From IMG/VR virus record IMGVR_UViG_3300030419_002087, positions 1-64,000 of that record: DNA of 64,000 bases; one strand, written 5' to 3'. How positions within the stretch are numbered: the stretch's first letter is position 1; every line of letters starts with the position of its first letter. Source of the stretch: a virus. The notes beneath the pieces were generated by a model, which saw nothing but the letters and a program-made list of their open reading frames with translations, searched no databases and was not told where the DNA came from. The translations under genes were made by a program, and so were the position numbers. Of this stretch, positions 11,301-20,133 are shown piece after piece.

Positions 11301-11726
11301 GTAAGAAATTCAGGCAACTCTCCTAATAGTGATTGTCATATTACTTTCAGACAGAATGATAATACTGATTCATATGATAGTCTGTACACGGATGATTATC
11401 TGGTTTATAATCCAAATGGAAACGTTTTTGCTCTTAACTCAGATGAAAAACTGAAAGAGAATATTGAGGTCATTCCTAATGCTCTTGATAAGGTAAAACA
11501 GATCCGAGGAGTTACATTTAATTGGAAGAGAGACGGAGTTAAATCTACTGGTGTTATTGCTCAGGATGTCGAGAAGGTATTCCCTGTTCTAGTTAATGAA
11601 AGAGAAAAATCTGGAGACAAAGCAGTTTCATATCAGAACATGGTTGGTCTTTTAGTCGAGGCTATTAAAGAACAACAAATTCAAATTGAAGATCTTAAGG
11701 CCAAGGTGGAAGACTTGTCTAAATAG
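5382..11726 (+). CDS. Long tail-fibre-like protein with C-terminal S74 chaperone
   Basis: This is a 2114-residue virion protein. The N-terminal part (about 1-560) contains SIQRALLEAARFSYQIG and TILLYPGTHEV, the pattern of pectin-lyase-like beta-helix proteins found as large structural proteins in cyanomyoviruses. The middle is a long Gly/Thr/Val repeat of fibre type (GVGTTA, GIST). The last about 95 residues form a peptidase S74 intramolecular chaperone: SDEKLKENIE with the predicted cleavage serine at residue 2020, then GVIAQDVEKVFP and a terminal coiled coil. These chaperones trimerise fibres and then cleave themselves off. A late promoter precedes the gene. The exact location of the fibre on the virion is not shown by the sequence. 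Confidence 0.85.
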   Translation: MPLSRLENFLKNVEGNILYVNPTDLDATDSIENQGNSLTRPFKSIQRALLEAARFSYQIGQNNDKFNRTTILLYPGTHEVDNRPGYNVINSSGAALYRDRNGVIKALEQLTDESNYNINDPTNELYKYNSTEGGVIIPRGTSIVGLDLRKTNIRPKFVPDPTNDGILRSAIFRVTGGCYFWQFTIFDGDPNSSVYRDYTTNRYTPRFSHHKLTVFEYADGVNGVGIGTSTSSTDLQMYYHKVQKAYGDSSGRAIGDFPSTADMQPKLPEYEMVGPVAASNIGITSMRAGAGSLSNTSTTVTVDCKTAHSLVVDSSVRISGVNTYPNIYNGNFVVTGVSSDRIFTYRTSSPPLDGLPAMDGDEQVIADTDTITGTSPYIFNCSLRSVYGMCGMHADGSKSTGFKSMVVAQYTGVGLQKDNDAFLLYNSSTSQYDTNATVADSEKPLYLNSDAIYRPSYENYHVKCSNKAVIQIVSVFAIGYAQQFLAESGGDQSITNSNSNFGSKALKASGFQDQAFVRDDKGYVTHIIPPQRLEKANKSVEWGAINVGLTTAPVGVGTTAKIFLDGFTDPDIPPPVIIEGFRIGAKRTFDPQNLCTNPDLLKVNVAGVGTYSAPITMINSDGSEGPTALKEYVVGFVGAANSITSSTLTLRQDHQLFAGESIRVIADDGALPDGVDSGKIYYAVTNDSQNETLNANQIKLAKTENEAILGGSGNFIVISNDKGGRIRINSRVTDKLPGDFAHPVQYDTTNKNWYVRCSIDPAINTVWSGITTNQDALGPRTNKTFFERREDTRSLGNRIYKLRYVIPKEEQDARPPIPGYVVQESSTTGVTTATDFTDNIPNATVLRNVRIINTVNRDSNTGITTICTEKPHDLMVGDRVLFKNIRSTANTVGAANTGYNTIRNVVGVTSSKGFEVSYGYAPGNFITNVSTRNSSLPTFSKQQAKGTFVVYRVETLKEQQYNKQDGVYHLICVDSSISPTVNEFSNRKYTQAIENLYPQFDGDNFVMDASAASSYAINDPVGKVVTNSLQYSITREFANRYIRSFGPGIAVTYAAGSTAGVSTIYTDREHNLNQITAVSIGNSGVNYGAGISTTLYNATLSYVGVSTGEGATANITIDALGGITAISIVDGGSAYGVGHTLEVVGVQTAGSHTRGWVNVTKIANNIGDAIEIVGVGTSLGRYTSGYCGIHTIVSLKPKEVTYNNGFNPGVYDVNTVGMASGFMLYAGPVPPVSTISYSSAATGIATVTTSGPHGLNVNNPFKIVGVAQTIYNTESIVNERISTTQFNFKFTDKAIPATYTAGGSVIPINYGPRGGKTESGNERIAQRLVPFRTGIQTSMSAASINSTTTTLTLGDSSGFYKGDYVQIDGEVIRISSDFSSNQATVIRGQLGSRSSAHDASSLVKKIRIIASEKRRHSILRASGHTFEYVGYGPGNYSTGLPQKQDRILSKEEQFLSQSQNPDGGAVVYTGVNDAGDFYIGNKVINSKDGTESTFNIPIPTVTGADEDAAGAATRLDAIFDSVTVREGLSVDGDNNTTVKLNAPTTITEKLTTTSADGAEFVKITINGGLPENRTFTYSPTKPTGTGTLGDLTFNSSPNFGEYLGWTYTNQGWKRFGLISAEADSTKLSLGTVGVGSTSANRIGQQNGIDVRGTIVADAFVCAGICTFSGSTTFASITFSELTVGVATVTGRLDINGDFDCGIATVTTLKLANSDKILMGDSDFLEIYHDGSDAYFKNTGGTGGRTYIQGPSSGGQEMRLQAKAGEDGIVINDGGAITIGHAGSTKIETTSSGITVTGTINGSIEYSNGVLTDTVGSNTDYQVGFVTAASGTYNRLFIDSQSSAFTYNPNSNTLSAGTFNGSGASLTNIPNSATTATDSNSPNTIVGRDASGNFSAGTITATLSGNASSASLVDVNANNTTNETVYPVFVDSTGSAVQLERDTGLTYNPSTQILTCTTVSAGLNGIASEATTVRVRNSGNSPNSDCHITFRQNDNTDSYDSLYTDDYLVYNPNGNVFALNSDEKLKENIEVIPNALDKVKQIRGVTFNWKRDGVKSTGVIAQDVEKVFPVLVNEREKSGDKAVSYQNMVGLLVEAIKEQQIQIEDLKAKVEDLSK
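11718..11725 (+). promoter_or_regulatory. T4-type late promoter
   Basis: TCTAAATA overlaps the stop codon of the preceding fibre gene and lies 53 bases before the next ATG. It is the same octamer as at 5336. Confidence 0.4.
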
Positions 11727-11778
11727 ATCAGACCGATCTTTATCGGTGACTAGGTAGATACCGTTATTAGAGCGCCAA

Positions 11779-14700
11779 ATGGCATCAAATATTCGTTTTA
11801 AAAGATCCTCTGTTACTGGAAAATCTCCATCAGCAGTACAATTACCAATAGGTGAAATTGCAATGAACACCAAGGATGGTGTTCTGTGGATGCAAGAAGA
11901 AGGTGCTAGGATTTTAAATATTCGGGCTGGTTCCGCTCTAACGGCTGGTAGATTTATATACGTGTCTCCGCACGGTGACGATACTAATAACGACGGTAGT
12001 GATAGATTAAAGGCGAAGAAAACAGTTTCAGGTGCTGTAGCAATCAGTACCGCTGGTGATACAATTGAAGTAGCATCAGGTACATATGTAGAAGCAAACC
12101 CAATAGTTGTTCCTCCTGGCGTTGCATTGCAAGGAGAGGATTTACGATCAACCGTTCTTGTTCCGCAAACGCAGAATAAGGACTTTTTTCATGTCAACAA
12201 TGGGGTTCACTTTACAAACTTTAGTTTTGTAGGATCTGCAAGTACTGGTGCAGTTATTTCATTTGATCCAAATAGAGTAGGTGTTGTAACTCAGTCACCA
12301 TATGTTCGTAACTGTACTAATTTCATTCCTAATAGTATAGGATTGAGAATTGATGGTAACTTGAGAAGTGGTAATAATGGTGTTAACGGCTCTATGGTTG
12401 TTGACTCATTTACACAATACAACTTGAATGGTATAGGTGTTTCGATTACGAATAAGGCCTATGCTCAGTTAGTTTCTATATTCACAATTAACTCTGGAAC
12501 CAGTATTTTCTGTGAATCTGGTGGACAGTGTGATATTACTAACTCTAACTCATCCTTTGGTGAATATGGTCTTGTTGCTGACAATGTTAGCTTACTTCAA
12601 TACACAGGTATTACCTCAACTGCCTCTGGTATTGCTAGTGACCGTCTTCAGATTCAATTCCCAGTTAAGAATGTTCAGATTACTAACTTTGAATATGATA
12701 ATGTAACTGGTTACTCTACTGTAACTACAGAAGAGGATCATAATCTTAAAGTTGGTTATGGTGCTAGTCTACAAGGTATTGGATTTACATGTGCTGCTGG
12801 TTATGGCCAGACACATGCAGTTAGTGGTTTCATTTATAATGAAGCGACTGGTATTTCAACTATAACAACAGCTACCAATCACGGAGTAATTGGTGGTGAT
12901 CATGTTAAATTATCTGGAATTGCATTTACTTGTACTGGTTATGCTGGTGTAAGTACACATATATTCCCAGATGGTAGAAACGGATATCAATTTAAAGTTG
13001 ACTCTATATTGAGTAATACTCAATTTACAGTTAATGTTGGAACTTCTACGATTGCTCATACTTATTTGGAGAATGGTATTGTTAGAACTGGTATAACCAC
13101 TGACATTTACCCAAATCCAATTGGTGAGCCTGGAAAATCAGGTAATGTATATGATGTTATAGACATCCCTGGCGGTAATTACACTCACAAGTTTGTTTCC
13201 GCTGATGCAGGTGCAGTAACAATTAAAACTGGATCTGCTGCTGGTGCTGCTGTAACTGTTACTAATGCAACATATATTCCTGCTACTGGAGTATTGACAT
13301 TAGACTTTGTAGCTGCTCATGGAATGTCAACTAATGATCAGATTACTATATCTGAGGAATCATTATCATTTACATGTGCCAAAGATAATTACAAACATCC
13401 ACAAGCTTATCCACGGCCAGGATATGCACATACATTTGTAAGTGGCGTTACTAATGCCATTACGAAGAGTATTGGTGGAACAATTACTGCGGAAGCTGGT
13501 ACTGTTTATGACGGTGCAGCTGGTATTATGACAGTGACTTCTGCTAGTCATGGTTTATCAAATGGTAACACTGTTACCCTTGCAAATGATGCTGTTAAAT
13601 TCACTTGTTCCAAGGATTTACATGCAACTGAACATGATTATCCAAGAAACGGGATTGATCCTATTGCTGGAGTAGCAACAGTTGTTTCTAATTCACAGAC
13701 TAATACATTTGAGATTTTTGTTGGTAAGTCTGGAATAGCTGATCCTATTTGTGGGATCGGAACTACTGTTAATGTAACAAGTACAACTCAGTTAACCGTT
13801 AATTGTGGTGCAACACTACTTGATGCTAGAAAGTTTAACATCTATTCTGGTATTAGTACTGTTCCACATACATTTGTTCAAGCTGGAATAAGAACGGTTT
13901 CGGGATTTGTTCACGATCATCTTACTGGTTTAACTACTATTACAACCAGTCAACCACATCATTTGGCCGCTAAAAATTATGTAAGACTTGCTGGTATTGC
14001 TTTAACATGTACCGCTGGTATTAAAACATATCCAGATGGTAATTCTAGATTTGGTAGTGTCTTTGAAGTAACTGGTATTACTACTAATACCTTTACTGTT
14101 GATGTAGGCGTTTCGACTCTGGCCCACACATATGTGAGTGGTGGTACAGTAAGAAGAGCCGCAGCTTCAAAACTTTATGCTAACCGTCCTTATGATGGTC
14201 AAGTAGTTTATCTTGATACATTATATAAACAGTTAGATAAAATCGATGTAACATCGCCTGGTAGTGGATATGCTTCCCAGCCAACTGTTACTATTAGTGC
14301 CCCAGAAGGGGATAATGGTACGACTGCTACTGCTGAGGCCGTTCTTGAGAATGGAGCTATTAAGGAGATTAATGTAACCAATAATGGTTCACAATACGTT
14401 AATAATCCTTCTGTAACACTTACTGGTGGAAGTCCTTCGGTTTCTGCTGGTACAACTACTGGTATGCGTCCTCTGTATTATACAGTACAAGAGGCAACAC
14501 AACCTGACAAATACACTGGTATATCAACCGTTGTATTTGACCAAGTTCTTAATAATGCTATTGGTATAGGATCTACAGCATTCTTCTACCAAACAAGTCT
14601 CATCTTGGCCTCATCACACTCATTTGAGTGGATTGGTTCAGGTGGAGATATGGCTGGTTCAAGACCTAGACTTGGTGGTGTTGGTATTCAGTCCGCTGAA

Positions 14701-14874
14701 ATTGTTAATCGAGATGGTGGAATAGTAGTTTACACCTCTACAGACCAATCTGGTAACTTCAGAATTGGTAATGATGTTGCGATTAACCAAGTAACAGGCA
14801 CTATCTCAGGTAGAGCCTTCAATCAAAGTCTGTTAAATACAGTAACACCTCTAATCATAGCACTAGAAGATTAA
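11779..14874 (+). CDS. Tail-fibre-like protein with pectin-lyase-like region and Cys-His repeats
   Basis: This is a 1031-residue protein. Residues about 60-260 resemble a right-handed beta-helix (GRFIYVSPHGDDTNNDG, then TIEVASGTYVEANPIVVPPG). Residues about 300-800 hold degenerate copies of a module built around FTCSKD...YPR and HTFVSG that is also found many times in the giant protein at 42697. The C terminus (GGIVVYTSTDQSGNFRIGND) resembles a segment of the 5382 fibre (GGAVVYTGVNDAGDFYIGN), suggesting a shared joint. There is no S74 domain. It is probably a tail or baseplate fibre subunit working with the neighbouring fibres. Confidence 0.75.
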   Translation: MASNIRFKRSSVTGKSPSAVQLPIGEIAMNTKDGVLWMQEEGARILNIRAGSALTAGRFIYVSPHGDDTNNDGSDRLKAKKTVSGAVAISTAGDTIEVASGTYVEANPIVVPPGVALQGEDLRSTVLVPQTQNKDFFHVNNGVHFTNFSFVGSASTGAVISFDPNRVGVVTQSPYVRNCTNFIPNSIGLRIDGNLRSGNNGVNGSMVVDSFTQYNLNGIGVSITNKAYAQLVSIFTINSGTSIFCESGGQCDITNSNSSFGEYGLVADNVSLLQYTGITSTASGIASDRLQIQFPVKNVQITNFEYDNVTGYSTVTTEEDHNLKVGYGASLQGIGFTCAAGYGQTHAVSGFIYNEATGISTITTATNHGVIGGDHVKLSGIAFTCTGYAGVSTHIFPDGRNGYQFKVDSILSNTQFTVNVGTSTIAHTYLENGIVRTGITTDIYPNPIGEPGKSGNVYDVIDIPGGNYTHKFVSADAGAVTIKTGSAAGAAVTVTNATYIPATGVLTLDFVAAHGMSTNDQITISEESLSFTCAKDNYKHPQAYPRPGYAHTFVSGVTNAITKSIGGTITAEAGTVYDGAAGIMTVTSASHGLSNGNTVTLANDAVKFTCSKDLHATEHDYPRNGIDPIAGVATVVSNSQTNTFEIFVGKSGIADPICGIGTTVNVTSTTQLTVNCGATLLDARKFNIYSGISTVPHTFVQAGIRTVSGFVHDHLTGLTTITTSQPHHLAAKNYVRLAGIALTCTAGIKTYPDGNSRFGSVFEVTGITTNTFTVDVGVSTLAHTYVSGGTVRRAAASKLYANRPYDGQVVYLDTLYKQLDKIDVTSPGSGYASQPTVTISAPEGDNGTTATAEAVLENGAIKEINVTNNGSQYVNNPSVTLTGGSPSVSAGTTTGMRPLYYTVQEATQPDKYTGISTVVFDQVLNNAIGIGSTAFFYQTSLILASSHSFEWIGSGGDMAGSRPRLGGVGIQSAEIVNRDGGIVVYTSTDQSGNFRIGNDVAINQVTGTISGRAFNQSLLNTVTPLIIALED

Positions 14875-14880
14875 AGAAAA

Positions 14881-15228
14881 ATGGCGATTACCCCGTTAAA
14901 TGTTTTTAAGGCGGTTAGACATGATGTAACCACCGCCTCAGTCGGCATCTATACTGCCCCTGCTAACGTAGCATCTATTATATTGGGTGCATACGCTGCT
15001 AATGTATCATCTGGTATTGCTACTATAACTGCCGTTCATAATAGAACTGGTGGAGATGGTTATGGTGATGTTGCCATTGTCAATGGGATTAAAATTCCTA
15101 AGAATGATACTCTCTCTATGATTGATGGTAAATTAATTCTGGAAACAGGTGACATTTTCAAAATAAGTGCTACAGAAAATAGTACTGTAGAACTTACTCT
15201 TAATATCTTGGAAACTGCTAAACAGTAA
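14881..15228 (+). CDS. Small virion structural protein
   Basis: This 115-residue beta-rich protein begins MAITPLNVFKAVRHDVTTASVGIY and lies between two fibre genes, seven bases after one and eight before the next. Its predicted beta strands and the motif LILETGDIFKISATENSTVELTL are what one expects of a small phage head or tail decoration domain. No specific family is recognised; a fibre adaptor role is inferred from position. Confidence 0.55.
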   Translation: MAITPLNVFKAVRHDVTTASVGIYTAPANVASIILGAYAANVSSGIATITAVHNRTGGDGYGDVAIVNGIKIPKNDTLSMIDGKLILETGDIFKISATENSTVELTLNILETAKQ

Positions 15229-15235
15229 ATAAACG

Positions 15236-18200
15236 ATGCCTAAGTACATTTCAGGTAGAGTACCAGTTAATGCTCCTGGCGACGCCGGACTCTCTACAGA
15301 CAGACATACTTTTCTAGGATTAGAGGATGCAGAACCTAATCTAGGATTGGCTAGTGCAAATCAATCTGTTATCATAAGTGATACTACAGGCACAAGAGGA
15401 TTTTCAGATACACCTACTGTAACTGGTGTAAATGCAACGGGAATAATTACTGCAACTACAGGAATAATTACTACAGTCAATGCGGAAACGCTTGATGCTG
15501 GAGCGAATCTATATGCCCTTGCTGGTGTTGTAACCACCCTAACTGTTACAGATACAGTAGCTACGGCCTCTACTACCACTAATCTTACTGTATCAGGAAT
15601 CACATCTGTTAAGGATATTGTAGGTACATCTGGTACTATCACTAACTTAACATCCACTGACACTAATGTTAGTGGTGCTTTAACATCTGTTGATGCCACA
15701 TTTACTCGACTAACTCCTGAAGATACAGTCGGTACTGCTGCAACATTTACAGATCTTAACGCTACAAGATTTACTCCCACGGATACCGTAGGTACTGCTG
15801 CAACCTTTACTAATCTTTCACTTACCAATCTTGATGGTGGAGATGGTACTCTTAATATTCGTGCGAATATACTTGATACTCAGACTTTATATGGTGTAAC
15901 TGGTGTTGTTACTACCTTAACTGTTGCTAACCGTGTTGTTGTTAGTGGTGGTGCAACAGTTTCAGGGGCAATGACCGTCACTGGAAATACTCAATTCTGG
16001 GGTGGTATAAGAGATAAAGATGGACAAATAGGTGATGCAGGCCAAGTTCTTCAATCAACAGGAAGTCAGGTTAACTGGGTAAACACTCCTGCTGGTGGTA
16101 TTACAATTAAGGATGAAGGTGCTACTGTAGGTACTGCTGGTAGTGTTGTTATTGTCAACTTTGTTGGAACTGGAGTTACTGCCTCTGCTAGTGGTTTAGG
16201 TGCTACTATTACAGTAGATCAACTTGACAAGGCTAATGGTTTAGATAGTCAGGTTCAATATAATAATAGTGGTACATTAGGTGGTGCGACTGGATTTGTC
16301 TTTACAGATTCCAATAACTATGTTGGTATCGGAAGTACAAACCCACAAAGACAGGTAACTATCGGTGGAGATGGTACTGTTCATGGTAAGTGGTACACAC
16401 AAAGAACATATACAACTACCAATATTCCACTTGATGCCTTAGAATATGTTCCTAAGTCATATGTTGATGCTGTTCAGGCTGGTATCGTTGTTAAGGCTGC
16501 CGTATCTATGGCAACCACAGAGGCCATCAGTGCTTACACATATAATAATGGATTATCTGGTGTTGGTGCAAAGATTTGGAAGAATACTAATGGTTTAGGT
16601 GTTATTGATGGTGTTGACTTTACAGTTCAGGCTCGTGTTCTAGTTAAAGATCAAGGTGCTTCTGGTGTAGGTAATACATTTGAGAATGGATTCTATGAGG
16701 TTACTAGGGTTGGATCTGGATCAACTTCATGGGAGTTGCAAAGAACCAATGATATGGACGAACCAGACGAAATGGTTTCTGGTGCGTTCGCTTTCGTTCT
16801 TGAAGGTGCTAGAAACAGTGGTAATGGTTTCGTTCAGTTAACGAAAGAACCAGTTGCGATTGGTACTACTGCATTAGAATATACCCAGTTTACGGCGCCT
16901 GGACAGGTAGAGGCTGGTGATGGTTTACAGAAGACTGCCAATACTATTGATGTTGTTAGTGCTGATACTAATGCAATCTATATTACTCCTGATAATATTA
17001 ACTTAAAGGCTATTAACCCGTCGCAAAGTTATGTTTCAACGGGATCGACGCAATTTGTACAGGCTATTAGTGTCGATTCATATGGTCGGGTTACGGGTGT
17101 TGTAACGACGAATGAATATACTAAGGCCACCCAAGTAACTCATGGTGTCGTTAGGATACCAGCAGAGGCAAGTAGTGGATTAACGATTAATAGTGGTGAA
17201 ATAGGTCTAACGAATTGGCCAACATTCACGAACTTAAAAGTAACGGGTATTACAACTAACTTAGTTACCTCAGCTACTTCTAATACTACATCATCTCTTA
17301 CTGTTACTGGTGTTACTACTCATACTGGGGCTTCTAGATGGAGTGATAGTACTAAACTTCTTATCGGTTCAGATAACGACCTTCAAGTATATCATACAGG
17401 ATCAATAGCATATATTGATAATAATACAGGTAATTTATTTGTAAGAAATAATGTTGATAATGATGATGGTGGTAATATAGTAATTCAGGCTAAGTCTGGA
17501 GAAAATTCTATTGTTGCTAATGATGATGGTTCAGTTGATTTACATTATGATGGTGGTGATGCCAAACTCCAGACAATTGGATATGGTATTACTGTAAATG
17601 GAACTGCCTGGCTTGATGCAACTCAAGTTGGTGGTGCAGCCACGATTGGTGCTACTTTAGAACTACAGTCATTCCTGAAAGACTACTATAATCAAGTTGG
17701 TGCTGCAACATCAGTTCTTATTGGTGATGCTAATGGTACTAAGTGGGAGTCTATTGCGACTGCTGCATTACAAGGCCCTAAAGGACAGAAAGGGGAAGTA
17801 GGTGATAAAGGACAGAAGGGAGAAAAAGGAGAGAAGGGACAGAAAGGTGAGAAAGGTGAAAAAGGTCAGAAGGGTCAAAAGGGTGAAAAAGGTCAGAAGG
17901 GTGTTGATGGTGTAGATGGCCCAACAGGGCCCACCGGCCCAACTGGGCCCACAGGCCCAACCGGCCCAACTGGCCCTAAAGGTCAAAAGGGTGAACAAGG
18001 TGCAACTGGCCCAACTGGGCCAACTGGCCCCACTGGCCCTAAAGGACAGAAAGGTGCTCAGGGTGCAACTGGCCCAACTGGGCCAACTGGCCCAACCGGC
18101 CCTCAAGGTTCTAAAGGACAGAAGGGTGCTCAAGGATCTACTGGCCCAACAGGGCCAACCGGCCCTACCGGCCCAACTGGCCCAACAGGTCAGAAAGGAC

Positions 18201-19078
18201 AGAAGGGTGCAACAGGTAGTACTGGCCCAACCGGCCCAACTGGCCCTGCCGGCCCTAACAATCCATCATCTGTTCAGATAACAGGTAGTGGTAATGATGT
18301 TCTTAACTTTACTGCAAACTCATCTAATGACAACAGAGGTGTGTCGTTCAACTCTAGAACGGCTCTTACTGCTGACTATAATGATGGTTGGTTGAGAATT
18401 AATAATGAGAATGAGTTTGGTAATGGTTGTTATTCACCAGAGAAATTCCGTGGTGAGGCAGGTATGTATGTATCTGGTAACAGATATATTGATGATAACT
18501 TAGGTAACTACGGAACAATTCGTTGTGGTGGTAATGGTGCTGGTAACTGGGAAGGATTCTCTATTGATGGTCGTTCTGTATGGATGCACGATGGTGGTAA
18601 TGCTAGTGGTTTATACAATGATGTGAACAATGAGTGGATGGTCTATATGATCTACAACTCATATGTTCAGTTGAGACATAATAACACTACTAGACTACAG
18701 ACATCTAACAACGGTGTTAGTATTAATAACATCATGACTTGTAACTCTGACAAACGATTGAAGGAGAACGTCACTAATCTTGACGGATCTTTGGATAAAG
18801 TTTTGAAGATGAGAGGTGTTTCCTTCAACTGGATAGATGAGAAGGATGATAGAGATGATGGAGAGAAGACTATAGGTTTCATTGCACAAGAGATGCAAGA
18901 AGTTGAACCTAGTTTGGTTTATGACTCTAATACAGGTGCAGATGGAACTCAATATCTAGGAGTTGCATATCAAAACTTATCTGCACACTTGGTTGAGGCC
19001 ATTAAGGAACAGAATGAAGTCATAAATAACTTGAGAGCACGAATCGAAGTCTTGGAGAAACACAATGGCATTGAGTAA
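15236..19078 (+). CDS. Collagen-like tail fibre with S74 chaperone
   Basis: This is a 1280-residue fibre. Residues 1-845 are Thr/Val/Gly-rich fibre repeats with an enclosed globular part (about 380-590, including [17 protein letters not shown]). Residues about 847-1007 are an uninterrupted Gly-X-Y collagen-like tract of two block types: Lys-rich (GQK, GEK) and GPT. A receptor-binding-like domain follows. The C terminus is a peptidase S74 chaperone (SDKRLKENV, predicted cleavage before Ser1171; [12 protein letters not shown]; final coiled coil). Collagen-like tracts in phage fibres form trimeric stalks. About 21 lysines occupy the Y position, the context used by collagen lysyl hydroxylases, and such an enzyme is encoded at 21406. 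The 3' end overlaps the next gene by 14 bases. Confidence 0.9.
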   Translation: MPKYISGRVPVNAPGDAGLSTDRHTFLGLEDAEPNLGLASANQSVIISDTTGTRGFSDTPTVTGVNATGIITATTGIITTVNAETLDAGANLYALAGVVTTLTVTDTVATASTTTNLTVSGITSVKDIVGTSGTITNLTSTDTNVSGALTSVDATFTRLTPEDTVGTAATFTDLNATRFTPTDTVGTAATFTNLSLTNLDGGDGTLNIRANILDTQTLYGVTGVVTTLTVANRVVVSGGATVSGAMTVTGNTQFWGGIRDKDGQIGDAGQVLQSTGSQVNWVNTPAGGITIKDEGATVGTAGSVVIVNFVGTGVTASASGLGATITVDQLDKANGLDSQVQYNNSGTLGGATGFVFTDSNNYVGIGSTNPQRQVTIGGDGTVHGKWYTQRTYTTTNIPLDALEYVPKSYVDAVQAGIVVKAAVSMATTEAISAYTYNNGLSGVGAKIWKNTNGLGVIDGVDFTVQARVLVKDQGASGVGNTFENGFYEVTRVGSGSTSWELQRTNDMDEPDEMVSGAFAFVLEGARNSGNGFVQLTKEPVAIGTTALEYTQFTAPGQVEAGDGLQKTANTIDVVSADTNAIYITPDNINLKAINPSQSYVSTGSTQFVQAISVDSYGRVTGVVTTNEYTKATQVTHGVVRIPAEASSGLTINSGEIGLTNWPTFTNLKVTGITTNLVTSATSNTTSSLTVTGVTTHTGASRWSDSTKLLIGSDNDLQVYHTGSIAYIDNNTGNLFVRNNVDNDDGGNIVIQAKSGENSIVANDDGSVDLHYDGGDAKLQTIGYGITVNGTAWLDATQVGGAATIGATLELQSFLKDYYNQVGAATSVLIGDANGTKWESIATAALQGPKGQKGEVGDKGQKGEKGEKGQKGEKGEKGQKGQKGEKGQKGVDGVDGPTGPTGPTGPTGPTGPTGPKGQKGEQGATGPTGPTGPTGPKGQKGAQGATGPTGPTGPTGPQGSKGQKGAQGSTGPTGPTGPTGPTGPTGQKGQKGATGSTGPTGPTGPAGPNNPSSVQITGSGNDVLNFTANSSNDNRGVSFNSRTALTADYNDGWLRINNENEFGNGCYSPEKFRGEAGMYVSGNRYIDDNLGNYGTIRCGGNGAGNWEGFSIDGRSVWMHDGGNASGLYNDVNNEWMVYMIYNSYVQLRHNNTTRLQTSNNGVSINNIMTCNSDKRLKENVTNLDGSLDKVLKMRGVSFNWIDEKDDRDDGEKTIGFIAQEMQEVEPSLVYDSNTGADGTQYLGVAYQNLSAHLVEAIKEQNEVINNLRARIEVLEKHNGIE
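17772..18258 (+). repeat. Collagen-like Gly-X-Y coding repeat
   Basis: About 54 triplets in a row have glycine at every third residue. The first third is Lys-rich (GQK, GEK). The rest alternates runs of GPT with short GPKGQK, GSKGQK or GQKGQK inserts. At the DNA level the GPT blocks are repeats of GGCCCAACT type, dense in GGCC and GGGCCC palindromes, so this stretch is prone to slippage and length variation. Confidence 0.95.
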
Positions 19079-19439
19079 GGATTATGAAATTCCAAATACA
19101 GGTGTAACTGTACCTAATGCCTACTTCGTTATTAGGGAAGTTAGGTTGGAAAAGAGATTAACTGATTACCCGTACCCAGGCGAAACATATACAGATTCAG
19201 AAAGGGTTTCTCTGGGGGAACCACTTGTTAACTTTAAAGCTGGACGTATTGCCTGGATCACACTTTCGGTGTATGCTAGCCAAACAGCCAGAAATAATGG
19301 ATCTAACCCTGTTGGAGTAGTTGGTAGAGACAACTCTAAAGAGTATAGATGTTTTATAGATGGTAATAGTGATATTTCTGCACAGATTTATACCTATTTA
19401 AAAACTACAACATATTTTAGTGACGCTGTAGACGTTTAA
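19065..19439 (+). CDS. Small virion protein, unknown function
   Basis: This 124-residue protein ([31 protein letters not shown]...) overlaps the 3' end of the collagen-like fibre gene by 14 bases. It is beta-rich, with [20 protein letters not shown] in the middle. Its place between the fibre and the modification operon suggests a fibre-tip, chaperone or adaptor role, but I recognise no family. Confidence 0.6.
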   Translation: MALSKDYEIPNTGVTVPNAYFVIREVRLEKRLTDYPYPGETYTDSERVSLGEPLVNFKAGRIAWITLSVYASQTARNNGSNPVGVVGRDNSKEYRCFIDGNSDISAQIYTYLKTTTYFSDAVDV

Positions 19440-19443
19440 TTAA

Positions 19444-20133
19444 TTGGACAATTTTATTCGTGAATACTTCATCAGGGATCCTGAGATCTGTGATGGAGTA
19501 GTTGATGCACTTGAAAAGTTGAAGGCTGCTGGTCATGGTAGGCCTGGCGTGTCTTATATGCCTGATGCTCCAGACGATTTTGATTTCAAGTCAGTTAAAG
19601 ATAGTTGGGATTTAGTACCTCCTGACTTTGCTAAGATGTATCCTAATGGCCCTAAGGAATTAAGGCTTGATGAGATTGCAGATGAGATGAATAATGAGTT
19701 ATTTCCAAGATATTATAAGGATATAGAGTTACATTTTAGAGGAGAATTATTCTCTATAAGACCACCTCAGTTTCAGATGTATGAACCTGGCGGTGGTTAT
19801 AAAGTATGGCATTGTGATGCCCAAGGTGTTATGATACATAGAGTGTTTGTTTATATTCTATATCTTAATGATCTATCTGATGGTGGAACAGAATTCAAAC
19901 ATCAAAATGTAAGAGTTAAAGCTGAGAAAGGGAAGGTACTTATGTTCCCTGCTAACTTTTGTTATATTCATAGGAGTGAAGTATCCCATACCAGTAAGAA
20001 GTATATTATGACTGGATGGATGGATACAGATCTTGTTGAGATGTTGACAGAAGAAAGTAGAAAAAAACCCGAACAAAAGTATGATCCTTACACACAACTA
20101 GCAAAACAACAATATAATGAGAATAAAAAATGA
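19444..20133 (+). CDS. 2-oxoglutarate/Fe(II)-dependent oxygenase
   Basis: This 229-residue protein starts at TTG: an in-frame stop lies immediately upstream, the next ATG would remove the conserved-looking N terminus (DNFIREYFIRDPEICDG), and no better start exists. The iron triad is H123-C124-D125 and H176 (YIHRSEV), with the 2OG-binding region KKYIMTGWM. It closely resembles the protein at 33122 (same IHRSE and TGW segments), so the two are paralogues. It is the first gene of a four-gene operon, overlapping the next by ATGA. The substrate is unknown; the operon context suggests fibre or glycan modification. Confidence 0.85.
   Translation: MDNFIREYFIRDPEICDGVVDALEKLKAAGHGRPGVSYMPDAPDDFDFKSVKDSWDLVPPDFAKMYPNGPKELRLDEIADEMNNELFPRYYKDIELHFRGELFSIRPPQFQMYEPGGGYKVWHCDAQGVMIHRVFVYILYLNDLSDGGTEFKHQNVRVKAEKGKVLMFPANFCYIHRSEVSHTSKKYIMTGWMDTDLVEMLTEESRKKPEQKYDPYTQLAKQQYNENKK

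Noticed and set aside
15224-15231. AGTAAATA as a late promoter
   Set aside because: It ends only four bases before the ATG of the collagen-like fibre gene, too close for a leader with an SD. Probably chance.
15361-18133. Long reverse-strand and alternative-frame ORFs inside the collagen-like fibre gene
   Set aside because: Repetitive codons (GGN, ACN) in the real gene keep other frames open. The products are low-complexity.
17772-18258. Regularly spaced GGCC-rich repeats, CRISPR-like at first sight
   Set aside because: The period follows nine-base Gly-Pro-Thr codon units inside an ORF, with no unique spacers.
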